Shown here: one piece after another, positions 5,995-6,232 of the stretch
Layout: each line of letters begins with the position of its first letter
Numbering within the stretch: position 1 is the first letter of the stretch
Assembly (NCBI GenBank): GCA_028274925.1
Contig: JAQCNR010000193.1
Span: 1-6,232 of the forward strand
Length of the DNA: 6,232 nucleotides
DNA from: Halovenus sp.
Lineage (GTDB): Archaea; Halobacteriota; Halobacteria; Halobacteriales; Haloarculaceae
Direction of reading: 5' to 3'
Notes under the pieces: model-generated
What the model was told of the DNA's origin: nothing
Database searches by the model: none
The model's input: only the letters and a program-made list of their open reading frames with translations
Position numbers and translations under genes: made by a program

Positions 5995-6047
5995 GAAGAA
6001 TTCGATGTTGAGTACTGTGAACGGCACGTCCGACGATTGATGTCTGA

Positions 6048-6077
6048 GGCCGGGCTGTCCTGGAAGACAGCCCGGCC
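6048..6077. repeat. Perfect 12-bp hairpin inside the IS630-type remnant
   Basis: GGCCGGGCTGTC (6048-6059) pairs perfectly with GACAGCCCGGCC (6066-6077) around CTGGAA. It lies in codons for the segment before the catalytic domain, about 53 bases upstream of the A7 run. Stem length and loop size equal those of the hairpin at 234-263, although the sequences differ. Confidence 0.6.
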
Positions 6078-6129
6078 AGAGTACTACAAATCCGACGAAA
6101 GAGCCCAAGAAGCCTGGCAGGAAGGGTTC

Positions 6130-6136
6130 AAAAAAA
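6130..6136 (+). other. A7 run at the transposase frame break
   Basis: Seven A in a GC-rich context mark the exact junction where the transposase frame changes by -1. A peptidyl tRNA on the second AAA could re-pair one base back on AAA and continue at AAG (6135-6137) into the -1 frame. A weak stem, CCTGAC (6167-6172) with GTCAGG (6187-6192), lies 30 bases downstream. Confidence 0.55.
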
Positions 6137-6232
6137 GCGCGACAACTTGGACGATGAATACACGATCCTGACCATCGATCAGACGCGTCAGGTACTCTCG
6201 ACGCTGATCTATGCGTGGTTTCCGGAAGGGGA

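Larger units (their letters stand above)
5995..6232 (+). pseudogene. IS630-type transposase remnant, 5'-truncated and frameshifted, cut by window edge
   Basis: Resemblance to haloarchaeal IS630-type transposases begins abruptly at EEFDVEYCERHVRRL (5995-6039). It continues through MSEAGLSWKTARPEYY to a Lys run at about 6135. The sequence then resumes in the -1 frame as KKRDNLDDEYTILTIDQTRQ, containing the expected first catalytic Asp (TIDQ, GAT 6177-6179). It runs on to AWFPEG and is open to the window end. The original frame would stop at TGA 6169-6171. The first hundred or so residues (the helix-turn-helix part) are missing; TAA at 5974-5976 lies just upstream in the same frame. The element therefore lost its 5' end or was inserted into. 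Whether the frame break at A7 is a mutation or a programmed shift cannot be decided here. The remainder of the DDE domain, if present, lies beyond 6232. It forms the right flank of the cassette. Confidence 0.8.

Noticed and set aside
5945..6040. 31-codon frame starting at ATG 5945
   Set aside because: It is short and hydrophilic, matches nothing recognised, and overlaps the transposase remnant in another frame.

Overview
The window looks like haloarchaeal chromosome or megaplasmid DNA. The proteins are acidic and rich in Asp, Glu, Thr and Val. One regulator carries a HalX-type segment, which is known from haloarchaeal response regulators. Promoter-like boxes match the haloarchaeal TTTAWA pattern, and coding GC is high. 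I cannot name the species.

Layout. Positions 1-201 hold the 3' end of a DDE transposase. Positions 202-507 carry no credible gene but contain two hairpins and three copies of TTGGGTCA. A minus-strand signalling cluster runs from 3072 down to 508. It encodes an HxlR-like winged helix fused to a receiver and a HalX-like tail (2164-3072), a stand-alone receiver protein that starts at GTG (1699-2157), and a soluble receiver-histidine kinase (508-1647). A 195-bp divergent regulatory region (3073-3267) carries repeated ACTTCGAGGT/GAGGTAAT motifs. From there a plus-strand pair is transcribed: a Wzx/RfbX-type oligosaccharide flippase (3268-4812) and, coupled through an ATGA overlap, an unrecognised membrane protein with a glycosylatable outer segment and a helical cytoplasmic domain (4809-5879). 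Positions 5995-6232 hold a 5'-truncated IS630-type transposase whose frame breaks at an A7 run.

Working model (inference). The kinase and the two receiver proteins form one phosphorelay that has three receiver domains and one kinase core. The HxlR-receiver protein is the DNA-binding output. It could act on the repeats in the divergent region, controlling its own operon and the flippase/membrane-protein operon. The system would then couple a cytoplasmic signal to export of a surface glycan. The cassette is bracketed by transposase remnants, which suggests an accessory region. The parts are recognisable families. What may be undescribed is the combination: the N-terminal HxlR fusion, the coupled flippase partner, and the shared operator-like repeats.
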